Below the pieces are notes generated by a model. That model made no database searches. It was not told the DNA's origin and saw only the letters and a program-made list of their open reading frames with translations. DNA of 64,000 nucleotides from assembly GCF_932526225.1 (NCBI RefSeq), contig NC_064035.1, positions 12,346,566 to 12,410,565 on the forward strand. The letters run 5' to 3'. This stretch comes from Nematostella vectensis. Lineage: Eukaryota > Cnidaria > Anthozoa > Actiniaria > Edwardsiidae. Both the position numbers and the translations under genes were made by a program. Of the stretch, positions 22,689 through 35,000 are shown piece by piece. Position 1 is the stretch's first letter. Each line of letters starts with the position of its first letter.

Positions 22689-24640
22689 ATGCAAAGAGCC
22701 AAGTCATTTTCAGTGGAGTCCCTAATTGCGAGTGAGGCCTTTCCCGAGTCCTCCTCCGCCAGCGCCTCATCATTCCCTGTGTGTGTTTCAGAGGATGATG
22801 CGGGCAGGACCGTAGAGGTCGATCAGGCGAGGGACACCTATGAAGACGCTTACTACCCAACGAGCTCAGTGGATAGAACCAGCAGTACGCCGACCGGCGA
22901 AGCCTTGCACGGTATAACAAGCAAAAGCGGTGATCCAGCCGCACTCGCAGGTAAGTCTTGACATAAGTGTTTCTGAAGTCCCACGCGCAGAGCATGCGAG
23001 ACTGCATGAAAGGGTTTTACAAATATTACAAAAGTCGCAAAGAATCCCTTCGCTTTACACGCTTGAACTACCTCGACAAGTTTTTTTTCCTTAATAACAC
23101 TCAGCAACCATGATAATCATGAGTATTCCTGAGCTATTCCATCGAACAGGGAGCGTGTAACCTCCTATTTAAAACGTAATATGGCTAATATTAAGAATTA
23201 GGAGCACTCTAGTGATAAATGGCACCTTCTATTTACTAACCGCGGTTGGTAATGCCATACAAGGAAAAATACAACAACAAAAGACAAAAAGGAAAAAGTG
23301 TATGTAGGAAAATTTGGCGTTTGGGGTTTTATGAAAGGAAAGGGGACACAGAGTGACTTGTACAAATATAAACGAAAATTTATAAAACGAAACTCTTAGT
23401 AAATGGTGAAAGAGGAGCGCAGTGTGCTATAGCATTGTCGCAATCTATAAAAGCAAAAGGAAAGAAATCATATTGTGATGCGATTTACTAGAGAATAGAG
23501 AGGGATCGAATCGTGGTCCTGAGGCAGGCGATGAGTCAAAAGCCAAGTGAATCACACATTATTTGGTAAAAGACGGTGTCTTCCAAATCAATGCGATGTT
23601 TCAATGATTAAGAGTCCACTTAGGTTTTGCACTGCCCTCTTAAAGTAATCAACAGGGCATATTTTTCATCTATAAGCACACCCAATTTTGTTAACCAGTA
23701 AACTTACAATAAGCCGCCTTACAATGAGACAAAAGTACATTTATATTTTATATACATCGCTTAAGTAATCATGCACAGAATCTTACTTTGTAAATTTTGT
23801 ACAAAATATCTCATTCTTAAATATTTACACGTCGACTGGATTCTAGGTGACTCGACTCAAGTCAAAAGCAGATTTTTGCTTAGGCTGCGGTGCTAATCAA
23901 ACAGACAAACCAGGGTACAAAAAAATAGAACAATGCATGCTTTATACGATAAACTGGGTAATCTAGACTTATAATTAACTTGCGAGTTCTTTGTATTTCT
24001 CATAAAACTCTCTCTAATTACGCATACAGATCGAGTCATTAAGGACAAACATTGGTAAAACCGATGTCATTAATTAGCTTTTTCAGTGTTATTGCTGGTG
24101 ATACTGTCATCTAATCGTGTTCTCGTATGCTCTTTTGCTACAGCAGGTGCAGGATCGAGCGAAGCCACACGTACGCGGCGGTACAGAACCGCCTTCACGC
24201 GCGAACAGCTCAAGAGGTTAGAGAAGGAGTTCATGAGGGAGAATTATGTGTCGCGCACAAGGCGCTGCGAGCTGGCCAACGCGCTCAACCTCTCAGAAAC
24301 TACCATCAAGATCTGGTTTCAGAACAGGCGAATGAAATCCAAGCGGCGACGCATGGCCATGGGCCTCAAAGCGGCATCTTCTCTCTGTCCCTCGGGCTAT
24401 AGCGGCCCTGGCAATGGACCCTACTATGGTGGCCTGCACTACATGCCATGGGCGTATCCAATGAACACACCCATGTGGTCGCATGGCGCGCACTTCGTTC
24501 ACTGCGACCCCTGCCACCATTCGCACGAAGGCGCTGCCACCGCCACTCCCTATCGAATGCATGAGGCGCAGACTACTAACACCTGCACGACCACTGCATT
24601 TCCTTGGGGTAGCTCAGACACGCATCGCCAGGATGTATAG
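22689..24640 (+). CDS. eve: Even-skipped (Evx) homeodomain transcription factor
   Basis: Nuclear DNA-binding patterning factor of the Evx class. Exon 1 is 22689-22950, followed by the donor GTAAGT. Exon 2 starts at 24144 (or 24147, since CAGCAG offers two acceptors) and ends with TAG at 24640, giving about 252 aa. The phase-1 junction keeps the frame. The homeodomain spans roughly residues 98-157 and reads [12 protein letters not shown], then [17 protein letters not shown] and [14 protein letters not shown], which is diagnostic of Evx, with Gln50 and Asn51. The N terminus contains KSFSVESLI (residues about 5-13), resembling an eh1 Groucho-binding motif. The rest of exon 1 is Ser/acidic-rich, and the C terminus is rich in Gly, Tyr, Pro and His. 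An AATAAA lies 131 bp after the stop. It shares orientation with the Hox gene about 11.6 kb downstream, as in other anthozoans. Confidence 0.95.
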
Positions 24641-24770
24641 CTCCGACTTTAGCTTATTCCTTGATATTTAGGTGCATGATGTTTCTTGGCATTTGGGCGC
24701 ATAGAATTTAGCACATGCTAAATATACCCAATATCACATTTACCAGTTACAGCGAACGGGAAAACTTGTA

Positions 24771-24776
24771 AATAAA
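24771..24776 (+). terminator. Polyadenylation signal of eve
   Basis: AATAAA 131 bp after the eve stop codon, the first canonical signal downstream, implying a short 3' UTR. Confidence 0.6.
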
Positions 24777-24789
24777 GGTTGAATTTATA

Positions 24790-26483
24790 AACTGTAAAAA
24801 ATGTACTTTTCTAATGATCAAGACGGGTTTAGAGATTTAGTGATTTAGATTTTGTGCTGTTACCAATTACATATTCATAAATCAACCTAATGCGCCTATA
24901 ACAGTAAACAGGAAAAGAGTTTCCCATGGGGCATCGCAAATGGAGCTATTAGACATTTGATCACCCCGTTTTAAAACCTATCAGGATTTCTCAATAATTG
25001 ATTCGATAAACTTAATTAAATGAAGGTTCATAACGCAATGGATATAAATGATTACGAAGAAAGAAAAAAAACATTAAACAATTTTATTTCGATTGTCTAC
25101 GAGAGATTAGATGCGCGCGCACATCGTTTGCCATATTCACACCTTTAGAGCTGTGAGCCCATTTCACTACAGAATTCGGTCATATGCGTCTTTTATCGAT
25201 ATTATAGTTGAAAATGCAATGCCCAGAATTGTCTAGTCCCTAAGAAATGTCGCCATGATAAAGTGCTAATTGGCTGAAAATTGTCTCACTAAACGTGCGA
25301 CGAAATATCCTACTACTGAAATGTGACAAAACGAGAAAACACCTCTCTAAAGCACGCAAACATTGAAAAGTATCTTCATTTTAAACAATTTTCTTGAGAT
25401 TGTTTACAAAATCATTTGAATATTTTAATGAAAAAACATTTTGTGGATAAATGCTTCTACTACACATTAAAACATGTGTAGTAGAAGCATTTGATTTAGA
25501 AGTATCTGATTTTTACCCTCCCAACCTCTTCTCCCCCTAGTCCTAATGTGACCTATCATAAGATCTGCGAACACGCGATAAAAGTACCCCAAAATAAATC
25601 GCAGGGTAAAACGGTGGACAAATATTTGCTAGAGGCAGGCGGGGTAAGACATATTCTTTAAAAACGCGTGTCATTTCAGTTCTCAGGGTATAAACGTTCT
25701 AATATTTTAAAAACGAAGCTGTAATAGCGATTGTACAAATTATATACACTTGTATTAAATTAATCATTAATCAACACCAGGAACAGGACTTCTTATTGAA
25801 CGATGGTGTTTGCTAAATCAACTTGATAATGAATAATGCCACAGTTATCCGACCCCTACCGGCGCCATCGCCAAATAAATTCCATTTTATAGTTTTACCA
25901 ATCTATATTGGATTTTGTTATATTGTATAATGATATCAAAAGGTGAGCTGAACATACATCATTCACAGTAAGGGCATAAAATAAAATAAAACTATTATCA
26001 TAGTTGGAGGGGGGTCGTATCCGCCTCAAAAGTGATTTGGCCTCAGCTAATTTGACTGCATGATTTTCTGCGCTTAGAAAAGTAAGAATCTATTTTGGGC
26101 TTTTCAATCACTCAAACTTTTCATCGCAAATTGTTATCTTTATAAAAAACACATTACTGCCTTCGCCTCTTTCGACAGAACACCGTGGCATGTCGTAACC
26201 TGAACTTTTAAAGGTCATAAAAAGCTCATCTAATGTTATTAATGTCACCTTCATCAACACTAAATTACATCTTAATTGCTTCGACCACATTACAGTTTTA
26301 TGACGATCATTATCGTACAAGTACAAATAACATTAAAACAGAATTAAGCACAGAACTTCCTCATTACCTTTACCTAGCAAGTGTTAGATGGGTTATTTAT
26401 AGGAGAATAGGAGTAATAAGTTCCGCGCCAGATTTTTTGATGATGCAATCTCCTACTAGTAGCCTCTAAAACACAGGTGTAAC
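24790..26483. other. Intergenic downstream of eve
   Basis: No coding exon recognised. It contains one striking perfect hairpin (listed separately). Confidence 0.45.
25449..25492. repeat. Perfect 19 bp hairpin with 6-base loop
   Basis: AAATGCTTCTACTACACAT (25449-25467), loop TAAAAC, then its exact reverse complement to 25492. The pairing stops abruptly at the outer end. This could be a small-RNA-like hairpin, a foldback remnant or a cruciform. It is shorter than a typical animal miRNA precursor, although cnidarian miRNA precursors do favour near-perfect pairing. Confidence 0.8.
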
Positions 26484-26820
26484 CGCCTGTCATTTCGTGA
26501 GTGCTGATATTATCATGTGTGAGCATTATCGACAAGTAGGTCTAACCTATGAACGAGTACCAGGACCCCACGGTTGTGTTTGAGAACGCCTGTCATTTCG
26601 TGAGTGCCAATATTTTCATGTAAGAGCAGCATCTACAAGTAGAAGGTCTAACCTATAAACGAGTACCAGGACCCCACGGATGTGTTTTAGAACGCCTGCA
26701 ATTTCGTGAGTGCCGATATTATCCGTGATAGCAGCATCTACAAGTATAAAAAGTATAAGGGTCTAACCTATAAACGAGTACCAGGACCCCACGGTTGTGT
26801 TTTGGAACGCCTGTCATCAA
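26484..26820. repeat. Tandem repeat, 103-115 bp unit, about 3 copies
   Basis: Units begin with CGCCTGTCATTTCGTGAGTG at 26484 and 26587 and with a variant (CGCCTGCAATTTCGTGAGTG) at 26693. Each contains GGTCTAACCTAT and GAGTACCAGGACCCCACGG, and a truncated fourth unit starts at 26808. The open frame across it is repeat-derived. Confidence 0.85.
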
Positions 26821-26942
26821 CTCCTGATTCAATAAGGCATAGTCAAACCTTTAAAAAAGTCCGTGGAGTAATCGCTAAAACTACCTCGACCAGTCAAATG
26901 GTTTCGAAACCTACAGTTAAACGTAGCACGCCTCGGATTAAT

Positions 26943-27046
26943 AGGGGGCACAGCCACGCCCCTACTGGTCATTTCCTTATATCTTTTTAAAATATTAAGG
27001 CGGGGGGGGGGGGCACGTGCCCCAATTGCCCCCCTGCTTCAGCCCC
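26943..27046 (-). mobile_element. MITE family C, degenerate copy
   Basis: On the minus strand it reads GGGGCTGAAGCAGG, a G/C-run, ATTTTTAAA-like sequence, AATGACCAGTAGGGGCGTGG and CTGTGCCCCC. This matches the order of blocks in the copies at 29149-29320 and 55744-55939. Only one end is clear, so it is truncated or degraded. Confidence 0.6.
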
Positions 27047-27054
27047 GAAATGGT

Positions 27055-27490
27055 TTAAGTCCCACCCCTCACATGTTTTAAGGGCAAAGGGTGAGGAGCG
27101 GCAGTTACGAGTGTGTCAGGGTTTACCCCTCATTTTTTAAGAGCAAAGGGTGAGGAGCGGCAGTTACAAGTGTGCCAGGGTTTACCCTTCATTTTTTAAG
27201 AGCAAAGGGTGAGGAGCGGCAGTTACAAGCGTGTCAGGGTTTACCTTTCATTTTTTAAGAGCAAAGGGTGAGGAGCGGCAGTTACAAGTGTGCAAGGGTT
27301 TACCACTAATTTTTTAAGGGCAAAGGGTGAGGAGCGGCAGTTACAAGTGTGCAAGGGTTTACCACTAATTTTTTAAGGGCAAAGGGTGAGGGCCGGTGGT
27401 TATATTCTAGTGCGTCAGGATCCACCCATCAGGTGTCTCAGGGGCGATATGTGAGGGGCGGCGGTTATTTTCTTAAGCGCCTGGGTGTCC
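27055..27490. repeat. Tandem repeat, 59-60 bp unit, about 7 copies
   Basis: The unit is GGGCAAAGGGTGAGGAGCGG, CAGTTAC(A/G)AGTGTG, then CAGGGTTTACC and CATTTTTTAAG. The last two units are more diverged. It adjoins the MITE at 26943-27046, from which it may have grown. Confidence 0.9.
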
Positions 27491-29148
27491 CATTCACGTG
27501 TTTGAGAGGCAATTTATTTGGTTTTTGAAAAAAATAAGGAAGCAAAAATTTTGCATTGTTAAACGAGTCCGACATATTTTTATATTTTAATTCTAAAAAG
27601 ATTAATTAATTTCAAACATTCGATGACCAATGATTTACTACTTATCAAATCTGTTCTGCTACCGGTGCTACCACAGGTATCCCAGTAAATACTGAGTGGC
27701 CATAATGGGTGGCGGGTGGTCAACCAAATGTTTCAAAAGCTTACTCGCCAAGAGACTATTTACAACCTCGCACATAACTCATAACTGCGCACTGCTGTAT
27801 AGACATATAGAAAAAAACGTTTCTCGGAAAGTTTCTCGGATAGCTTTTTCAATCATTTGCAGCCAGTAGGTTGGAAAACAGACGATAAGATTACTAACAA
27901 TAAATAGAAAAAAAGGTGTACTGCAAGGTACTAATAAGCTAGTATAGTAGTATGTACAGGGTTTTAAGACTGCGCTACATTGTGCATTATAAAGGGGGCT
28001 TGTTATTAGTGTAAACGCATTCATGTCCCTTTAACAGAAATCTATGAGTTTCGTTGCAGATATTTTATCTCCCAATACTGGTTTAGTTTATTACCTTCGC
28101 ATGATACGAGCTCCCTGTGTGCCCGATCTCTGCGACGCCCTGTCAAAAAGCCTAAAACGTTAAATATTATCATTTATTTTGAGATTTTGATTTGTTAATT
28201 TTTTCTCTAAAGTTTCCGTTTTTTTTTTCGGTAGCGCGCGTTCTAGACCGGGACTTTATAAAATGCACTAAGACAATGGGCAAAGGAATAGCGCAAGATC
28301 AAACTCGCGCATTATGCGGCCTTCAAAATGAACCTGATCCTTCCTACTAATGGGGCAGGACATATTATGTGGATAGAAATGCTTGAAGCAAGTTGTAAAA
28401 ATGCTATTAAACATTATCATAATCTCTGTACAGCAATTAACAGGTATTTTAAACACCCCTAATGAACATAAAAAGGATCATTGCTAAAACAAATGCCGGA
28501 TATTATCAAAATCCAACACTTTATAATTAAAATAAGTATCAAGTGAACAATAAGGCTCTAAAGGTATTTGCGAAGTGTGCACTATAAATATTACATAATA
28601 CGTCATAATCAATATTCAAGATATTTTTGTTGTTTTTTACGGGTGCATAGAAAACGGCGTCGAATTGAGAACAATGTTTTCTCTAATGATATACACTATT
28701 TACACATTATTCTCCTTGTTGATGTTTGTGATATTATAGTGATTTTCAATTGTATTAACCGCTATTTCAGCCCTCCAAAGCACACTGTATCGTGTATGAG
28801 CCCACGTCCGGTCTTCCGGCCATTTTACAATCTCGTATTTTTTTTGTCTATTTTCCGGAGGTACACTTAAGTTGAAATACATCTTAGAAAATCAATATTA
28901 TTTAAAAAAAAAAAAAACCCACACACACACACCCACATACACACACAAAATGAAAGTGATTGTGTATAAACGTGTCTATGATTTTTGTTGATCTCTTTAG
29001 CCTTGTTTAAGATTAACAAGTATGTTCGCAATTCGGTGATCGGAGAATCTTCGTGCAACTTCAGGTATAAAAACATTAAAATAATGAGCATTCTCTGTTG
29101 AGCATCCGTGAAAAACACAAAAGGGTTTGTAATACCACTAGCCTCTTA
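27491..29148. other. Intergenic, no recognised gene
   Basis: AT-rich sequence with only short unrecognised frames. A (CA)n-type microsatellite lies at 28906-28947. Confidence 0.45.
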
Positions 29149-29320
29149 CAGGGCCGTAGCAGGGGGTGGGGCACGGGGGGCATGTGCCCCCAATATTTTT
29201 AAACAAATTATAAGAGAATGACCAGTAGAGGCGTGGTTGTGCCCCCAATGTTTTCCTAATGTTTCTATTGTGCCCCCCCCCCCCCCCCCCCCCAATCTTA
29301 CATGGCCTGCTACGGCTCTG
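29149..29320 (+). mobile_element. MITE family C, intact copy with 5 bp TSD
   Basis: A 172 bp element beginning CAGGGCCGTAGCAGG and ending CCTGCTACGGCTCTG, a 15 bp inverted repeat with one mismatch. TCTTA flanks it on both sides (29144-29148, 29321-29325). The interior contains GGGGCATGTGCCCCC-like and AATGACCAGTAGAGGCGTGG blocks and a run of C. Non-autonomous; superfamily not assigned. Confidence 0.85.
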
Positions 29321-29325
29321 TCTTA

Positions 29326-30040
29326 AAGAGAGTGCTCATACAATTCCCTAAGATAAACCTCGAGACAACTAGATCTCGAGAATTCATTGTTACACTTTGT
29401 GTTTCCACCCACCCTGTGGAGCGGTTAAACAATTTAAAAGCAGCTCCAAAAAAACATTATATGGACACACAGTTTAAGATCTAATCTCACATGACAATCT
29501 CTAAAAGCATTTGCTTATCGACAAATCACTCGCCTCAGGCTCCAAACTTCTTTCAATTTGACTTTTAGGATACAGCAAAAACCAGCGTGTAAGAACCTAT
29601 CGGCAGAAATTTTGGATTTGAATACCCCAAAATATAAGTACGTACTAAGCCAAAAAATTCAAAAGATTCTTATATGATGGGTTACTCTATCAAAAAAAAA
29701 TGAAACAAATTTGGGGGGTATGAAATATAAATTTGCTAAAATTTTGCACTTTTATAAAGATTTATTGATCAACATACATACAGTGGATATCTCTTTTAGC
29801 AAAGTGGCTATGTATTCAGTCATACTGTAATGATGAAACCTACTGTTGATTAAGCAACTTGGGAAAGATATTAAGAACATAATAAGAACCTATTTTGCCT
29901 TAATACTCAGTAAGTAACCCCAAAATATAAGAATCGGTTTTGCCAGACTTGAAAAAGTTTAGGTTCTTACACACTGGTTTTTAATGTATCTACTATTAAG
30001 GTACCCTTCTGCGCAGAGCTTTTTGTGTCACTCGTTTACT
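29326..30040. other. Intergenic, no recognised gene
   Basis: AT-rich. Related GAACCTAT and CCCCAAAATATAAG motifs recur (29600-29640 and 29880-29930), suggesting an old repeat. No gene seen. Confidence 0.4.
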
Positions 30041-31570
30041 TTGCTCCACATCAATGTGGAGGGACACAGAAAGCTCTCCACATCAATATGGAGCAGAGTA
30101 AACGGGCGACAAAGAAAGCTCTCCACATCAATGTGGAGCAGAGTGAACGAGCGACACAGAAAACTCTCCACATCAATGTGGAGCAGAGTAAACGAGCGAC
30201 ACAGAAAGCTCTCCACATCAATATGGAACAGAGTGAACGAGCGACACTAAGTTCTTCACATCAATGTGGAGCAGAGTGAACGAGCGACACAGAAAGCTCT
30301 CCACATCAATGTAAAGCAAAGTAAACGAGCGACACAAAAAGTTCTCCACATCAATATGGAACAGAGTGAACGAGCGACACTAAGTTCTTCACATCAATGT
30401 GGAGCAGAGTGAACGAGCGACACAGAAAGCTCCCCACATCAATGTAGAGCAAAGTAAACGAGCGACACAAAAAGTTATCCACATGAATTTGGAGCAAAGT
30501 AAACGAGTGACACAGAAAGCTCTCCAATCAATGTGGAGCAGAGTAAACGAGCGACACAGAAAGTTCTCCACATCAATGTGGAGCAGAGTAAACGAGCGAC
30601 ACAGAAAGCTCTCCATTCAATGTGCAGCAGAGTAAACGAGCGACACAGAAAGCTCTCCAATCAATGTGGAGCAGAGTAAACGAGCGACACAGAAAGTTCT
30701 CCACATCAATGTGGGGCAGAGTAAACGAGCGACACAGAAAGCTCTTAACATCAATGTGGAGCAGAGTAAACGAGCGTTACAGAAAGCTCTCCACATCAAT
30801 GTGGAGCAGAGAAAACGAGCGACACAGAAAGCTATCCACATCAATGTGGAGCAGAGTAAACGAGCGACACAGAAAGCTCTCCAATCAATGTGGAGCAGAG
30901 TAAACGAGCGACACAGAAAGCTCTCCACATCAATGTGGAGCAGAGTAAACGAGCGACACAGAAAGCTCTCCACATCGATGTGGAGCAGAGTAAACGAGCG
31001 ACACAGAAAGCTCTCCAATCAATGTGGATAAAAGTAAACGAGCGACACAGAAAGCCCACCACATCAATGTGGAGCAGAGTAAACGAGCGACACAGAAAGT
31101 TATCCACATCAATGTGGAGCAGAGTAAACGAGCGACACAGAAAGCCCACCACATCAATGTGGAGGAGAGTAAACGAGCGACACAGAAAGTTCTCCACATC
31201 AATGTAGAGCAGAGTAAACGAGCGACACAGAAAGCTCGCCACATCAATGTGGAGCAGAGTAAACGAGCGACACAGAAAGCTTTTCACATCAATGTGGAGC
31301 AGAGTAAACGAGCGACACAGAAAGCTCTCCACATCAATGTAGAGCAAAGTAAACGAGCGACACAGAAAGTTCTCCACATGTATTTAGATCAGAGTAAACG
31401 AGCGACACAGAAAGCCCACCACATCAATGTGCAGCAGAGTAAACGAGCGACACAGAAAGTTCTCCACATCAATGTGGAGCAGAATAAACGAGCGACACAG
31501 AAAGCTCTCCAATCAATGTGGAGCAGAGTAAACGAGTGACACAGAACGCTCTCCAATCAATGTGGAGCAA
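30041..31570. repeat. 45 bp minisatellite, about 34 copies
   Basis: The consensus unit is GTGGAGCAGAGTAAACGAGC followed by GACACAGAAAGCTCTCCACA and TCAAT. Each unit contains the near-palindrome CTCCACATCAATGTGGAG. Because 45 is a multiple of 3 and the unit has few stops, several frames on both strands stay open for 60-180 codons. These encode 15-residue repeats such as HINVEQSKRATQKAL and are almost certainly not genes. Some units lack two bases (CCAATCAATG for CCACATCAATG). Confidence 0.95.
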
Positions 31571-31681
31571 TAAAGTAAAATCGATCTTCCCGCTCTTATC
31601 CATTTCCCTCTCTTATCCATTTTCCCTATCTTAACTATTTCCCAATTATTTATTACCTCTCTCGTCTGTTTTCCCTCTCTT

Positions 31682-31785
31682 AGGCTAAGTTCAAACGTCG
31701 TATTATCCATGAGCCGTATTCAATGCATTTGCATGCATTTGCATTGAATACGGCTCATGGATGATATTAAGTTTGAATTTAGCCT
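31682..31785. mobile_element. Foldback element with two octamer motifs at its tip
   Basis: The arms of about 46 bp are inverted: AGGCTAAGTTCAAAC..ATCCATGAGCC and CGTATTCAATGCA on the left, with the complement ending TTTAGCCT on the right. The inner 22 bp pair perfectly. The central ATTTGCATGCATTTGCAT carries two octamer (POU-factor) sites. Probably a small foldback MITE in the eve-Hox intergenic region. Confidence 0.75.
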
Positions 31786-31903
31786 GAAAGAACGAGTGAA
31801 AACTTCGAACAATTAATGTTGCTGTTGCAAGAACAGCCCTTTACCACAGGGAATAACAGGAAGACAGGGACCTTTTTTATTCATTTTCTGGTTAGATTTA
31901 AAA

Positions 31904-32090
31904 GGGGGCGTAAGGGTTGTGCAAAAACCGCAAAACCGAACAGAAAAATGCCAAATACCGCAAAACCGTCAATATAACCGTAAACCGAGCAGTCTAGAGA
32001 AACCACAATACCGCGGAATAAAATACGAAAAACCAAAAAACCGCGACAGATTAAAGGCAACACCGCATTGCCGCAAATACTTACGCCCCT
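31904..32090. mobile_element. MITE-like element with GGGGGCGTAAG ends and ACCG repeats
   Basis: GGGGGCGTAAGGG at the left and CTTACGCCCC at the right form short inverted ends of a 187 bp segment. The inside is made of degenerate AAAACCGCAAAACCG units. No coding potential and no clear target duplication. Confidence 0.5.
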
Positions 32091-35000
32091 CTCATTTAAT
32101 TCTTTTTTTCATTTTTGTTAGCGTATCGCAGAGTTTTGTTTAAAACATTTAGATTTTCATTACGCCATATGTATTTTTATGCTGCTTTTACTGAGAATGC
32201 GAACTATAACCACTTGCAAGTGCACATTGAACTTACTGCGAGTTTCAATGATGTATTAAATCATCAAAAATTCAAATTCTAAACCACTTTCTTGCCTCTG
32301 TCATTCAAACTAACGGAATCAATTACTTTTGGTTCTTTTCAATTGGTCAGCGCCTTCCGAAAGATGGCGTGATTGGAAACCATTTCAGTGCTTGCCAATA
32401 AAAACGATTCAAGGACTTAGAATGACCGAAGCCATAAGGCATTCTAGGGAGTAATCATCAAGAGTTCGCAGAATATTAAAAACTCCCGTAATCATTCAGA
32501 TTTAAAAATAAAAATATGCCGCAGAAAATGCTTTGGTGACTAATATTTATAGTACTTAATCGGTGATATTTAAATCAAATTATCCATAGAAGAAAGTATC
32601 CCCGTAATTTACCTAATAAATCTAGCCATTTTTTCCTCCTTCCATTGAAATAATTGGTTTAAATGGAAGAGTGTTATATTCAAGAGAAACGAGAGAAACC
32701 GAGCACGAGCGTCATTTATTGACAATCCAATTACTTAAGACATTTAGATGAATTCGAGACAAAAGAGCATAGCATAGTCAAATGTAGAAAATGAGGAACT
32801 GAAACTGGAATCAAAATCAAATTAAGACATACAATAATCATTAGTACCGGTTTCGAAACATTTGAGACTGGAATATAAACACAAAATCAAGTTTTGATAA
32901 GAACGCATTTTTGTATTAGGCGTATGTTATTAAAAATATAAGAGAACAATATTTCGGGGTGACAGCGATTGATGAGAAAGTGGAGAGTCCATCCTGGCTG
33001 TAGTGGCAACCGGTAAGATGTCTTTTGTTGAGTCCAGTACGCGAGTTCTTCACGCAGATACAAACACGCTATGAAGGGAAGACACTTCACGCAGATCCGC
33101 GCACGCAATGAGGGGTAAAGAAGGAGGGTCCTGACGGGGGCTTAATCTTACCGCGTTACACCCTCGCGCATTATTCTATGTCCCAAACAAGCAAATAGTG
33201 GTTCACAATGATAACAAGTGCATAAAACGTCAGTCTGTAGTAAGAGATTACTCAACAATTACTAAAACAATAATCAAGTCACGATCGACTGGAGACGAAT
33301 TTTTGAAAGACGTTATGTTTTTCTGCATCGCATTGAGTGACAATTTTGTTTTGGTTTTAGACTAGCCGCTTTGCGGCAAGGCAAAGAACTGTCGGCAAAC
33401 TGTACAGGACAATAAAACAGCGTGCTCACATTCGCATTTAGATCAATACGAATATCAATACATTTGTGATTTGATTCTGTCCTTTGGTAGGGTTGCTCGC
33501 CTTGCGCCAGTTTTAACGCGAGGAAATTGCGCGATGGTAGAGGTAATTTTCTTGTTACAATAGTCTTTCTGACCAGAGGGTGTTCATTTTAAGCACATAA
33601 AAATACCAATAACAGGAAAATTACTTATAGAGCTTCTAAAAATACAAACGCGCACGATTTTCACCACAGAAAAACACGTTTATAAAAATGGAGATGTTGC
33701 TCAAAAAGTAAACAAGTTATAGATGGAGGTACAGAGATAAGAATAGATCTAGTCTTTTCACGACAGGCTATGCAAGTTATTTTCAGATTTAACTTTTGTT
33801 TGACACAAACAGTACTTGGTTTTGTTCTGATCGGCCCTTCGAAAAGTCTCTCTGTAGAGCACGGCGGAACCTTCAAAGACCTGCCACATGTTGATGGACT
33901 CAGCATGCTTCCTTGTTAATTTTTCGTCGCCGGACCCCTTTGAAGTTCTTTTTCACAACAAAAGCAGAGTTGTATATTCCGTCCCTTATTCCACTATTCC
34001 CTTAAATAAATCTGTCAATCGAATGCGTCTTATTATCCGTCGATTGGACCACGTAAACTACAGTTTTAATCTCATTTACCACCCTATGCCCGACTTGGAT
34101 TAACGTTTGATGGAGGTGAAGTATTTGATCTAATTTTGTTCTGTAATAATTTTAATCTAATGTTTCTGCTTTATAGTTTACGCAGCAATTTTTACGGTCT
34201 GTCCTCTGGACACTAGTATTTGTTTGTCCCTTTATTCTTCATTATTTTTCACAATTATGAGAGAATAATTCCTCGGCTGTTAAAACATGAAATCCCCAAT
34301 CCGATCGTTTCGCTTAGCGCCTTGTATGTAACTACACTATTATGATTACAACGCGACCAAACCAAATATAAATACAGGAGTAGAAACAGTAATAAAACGG
34401 TATAGGCAAGTCCTTCCATTGGCTATTTTTTTAAAGGTTAAGTTAACTTAAAGATATGTCACGTCATTTTACTGCCGTCGATTTTTCACGCTTTGCCTTT
34501 CACGTTGACTCAAGCCTTAAAGGGATAGGTTAAACTATAATTGAAAGCTACAACAATAGACCAGTAAACATCATTGGTGGGGAACAGATTCTTTATCGAG
34601 GGGCAGACATTTACCAAGTATATCGAATCCTTGGAGGCTTTTATTTGAGAAGCTATATTGTCTGCAAGTATCAACATGACTATGATATTGCACTTCTAAA
34701 TCGAGAAGTTCTAATGTTTAATAGAAGAAATGGCAAACTGGCCCACTGTGCAAAAGTGGCCTGTAAACGTAACAAAATAACCAGAAAAGGCAGAACCAGC
34801 TCAAAATGGACCTCAAAATGGGCTGGAAAAGGACGAAGTTTAGCAGTTAAATGATGGCAAAGAGTAACCTCCTTGATTGTGGCTGGTACTACAACTCTCC
34901 CTTAGCTGCAAACAGTCGTACACGAGAGACGAAAAACCCAGTTAAAGGATGTTTACAAAACAACATGAATTGTTGTGAATGCGGTAGCTGCCGGGTAACA

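Noticed and set aside
30025-31539. Several overlapping open frames of 60-178 codons on both strands
   Set aside because: They are produced by the 45 bp minisatellite (length divisible by three, few stops). The same peptide repeats appear in several frames on both strands and have no domain or splice context.
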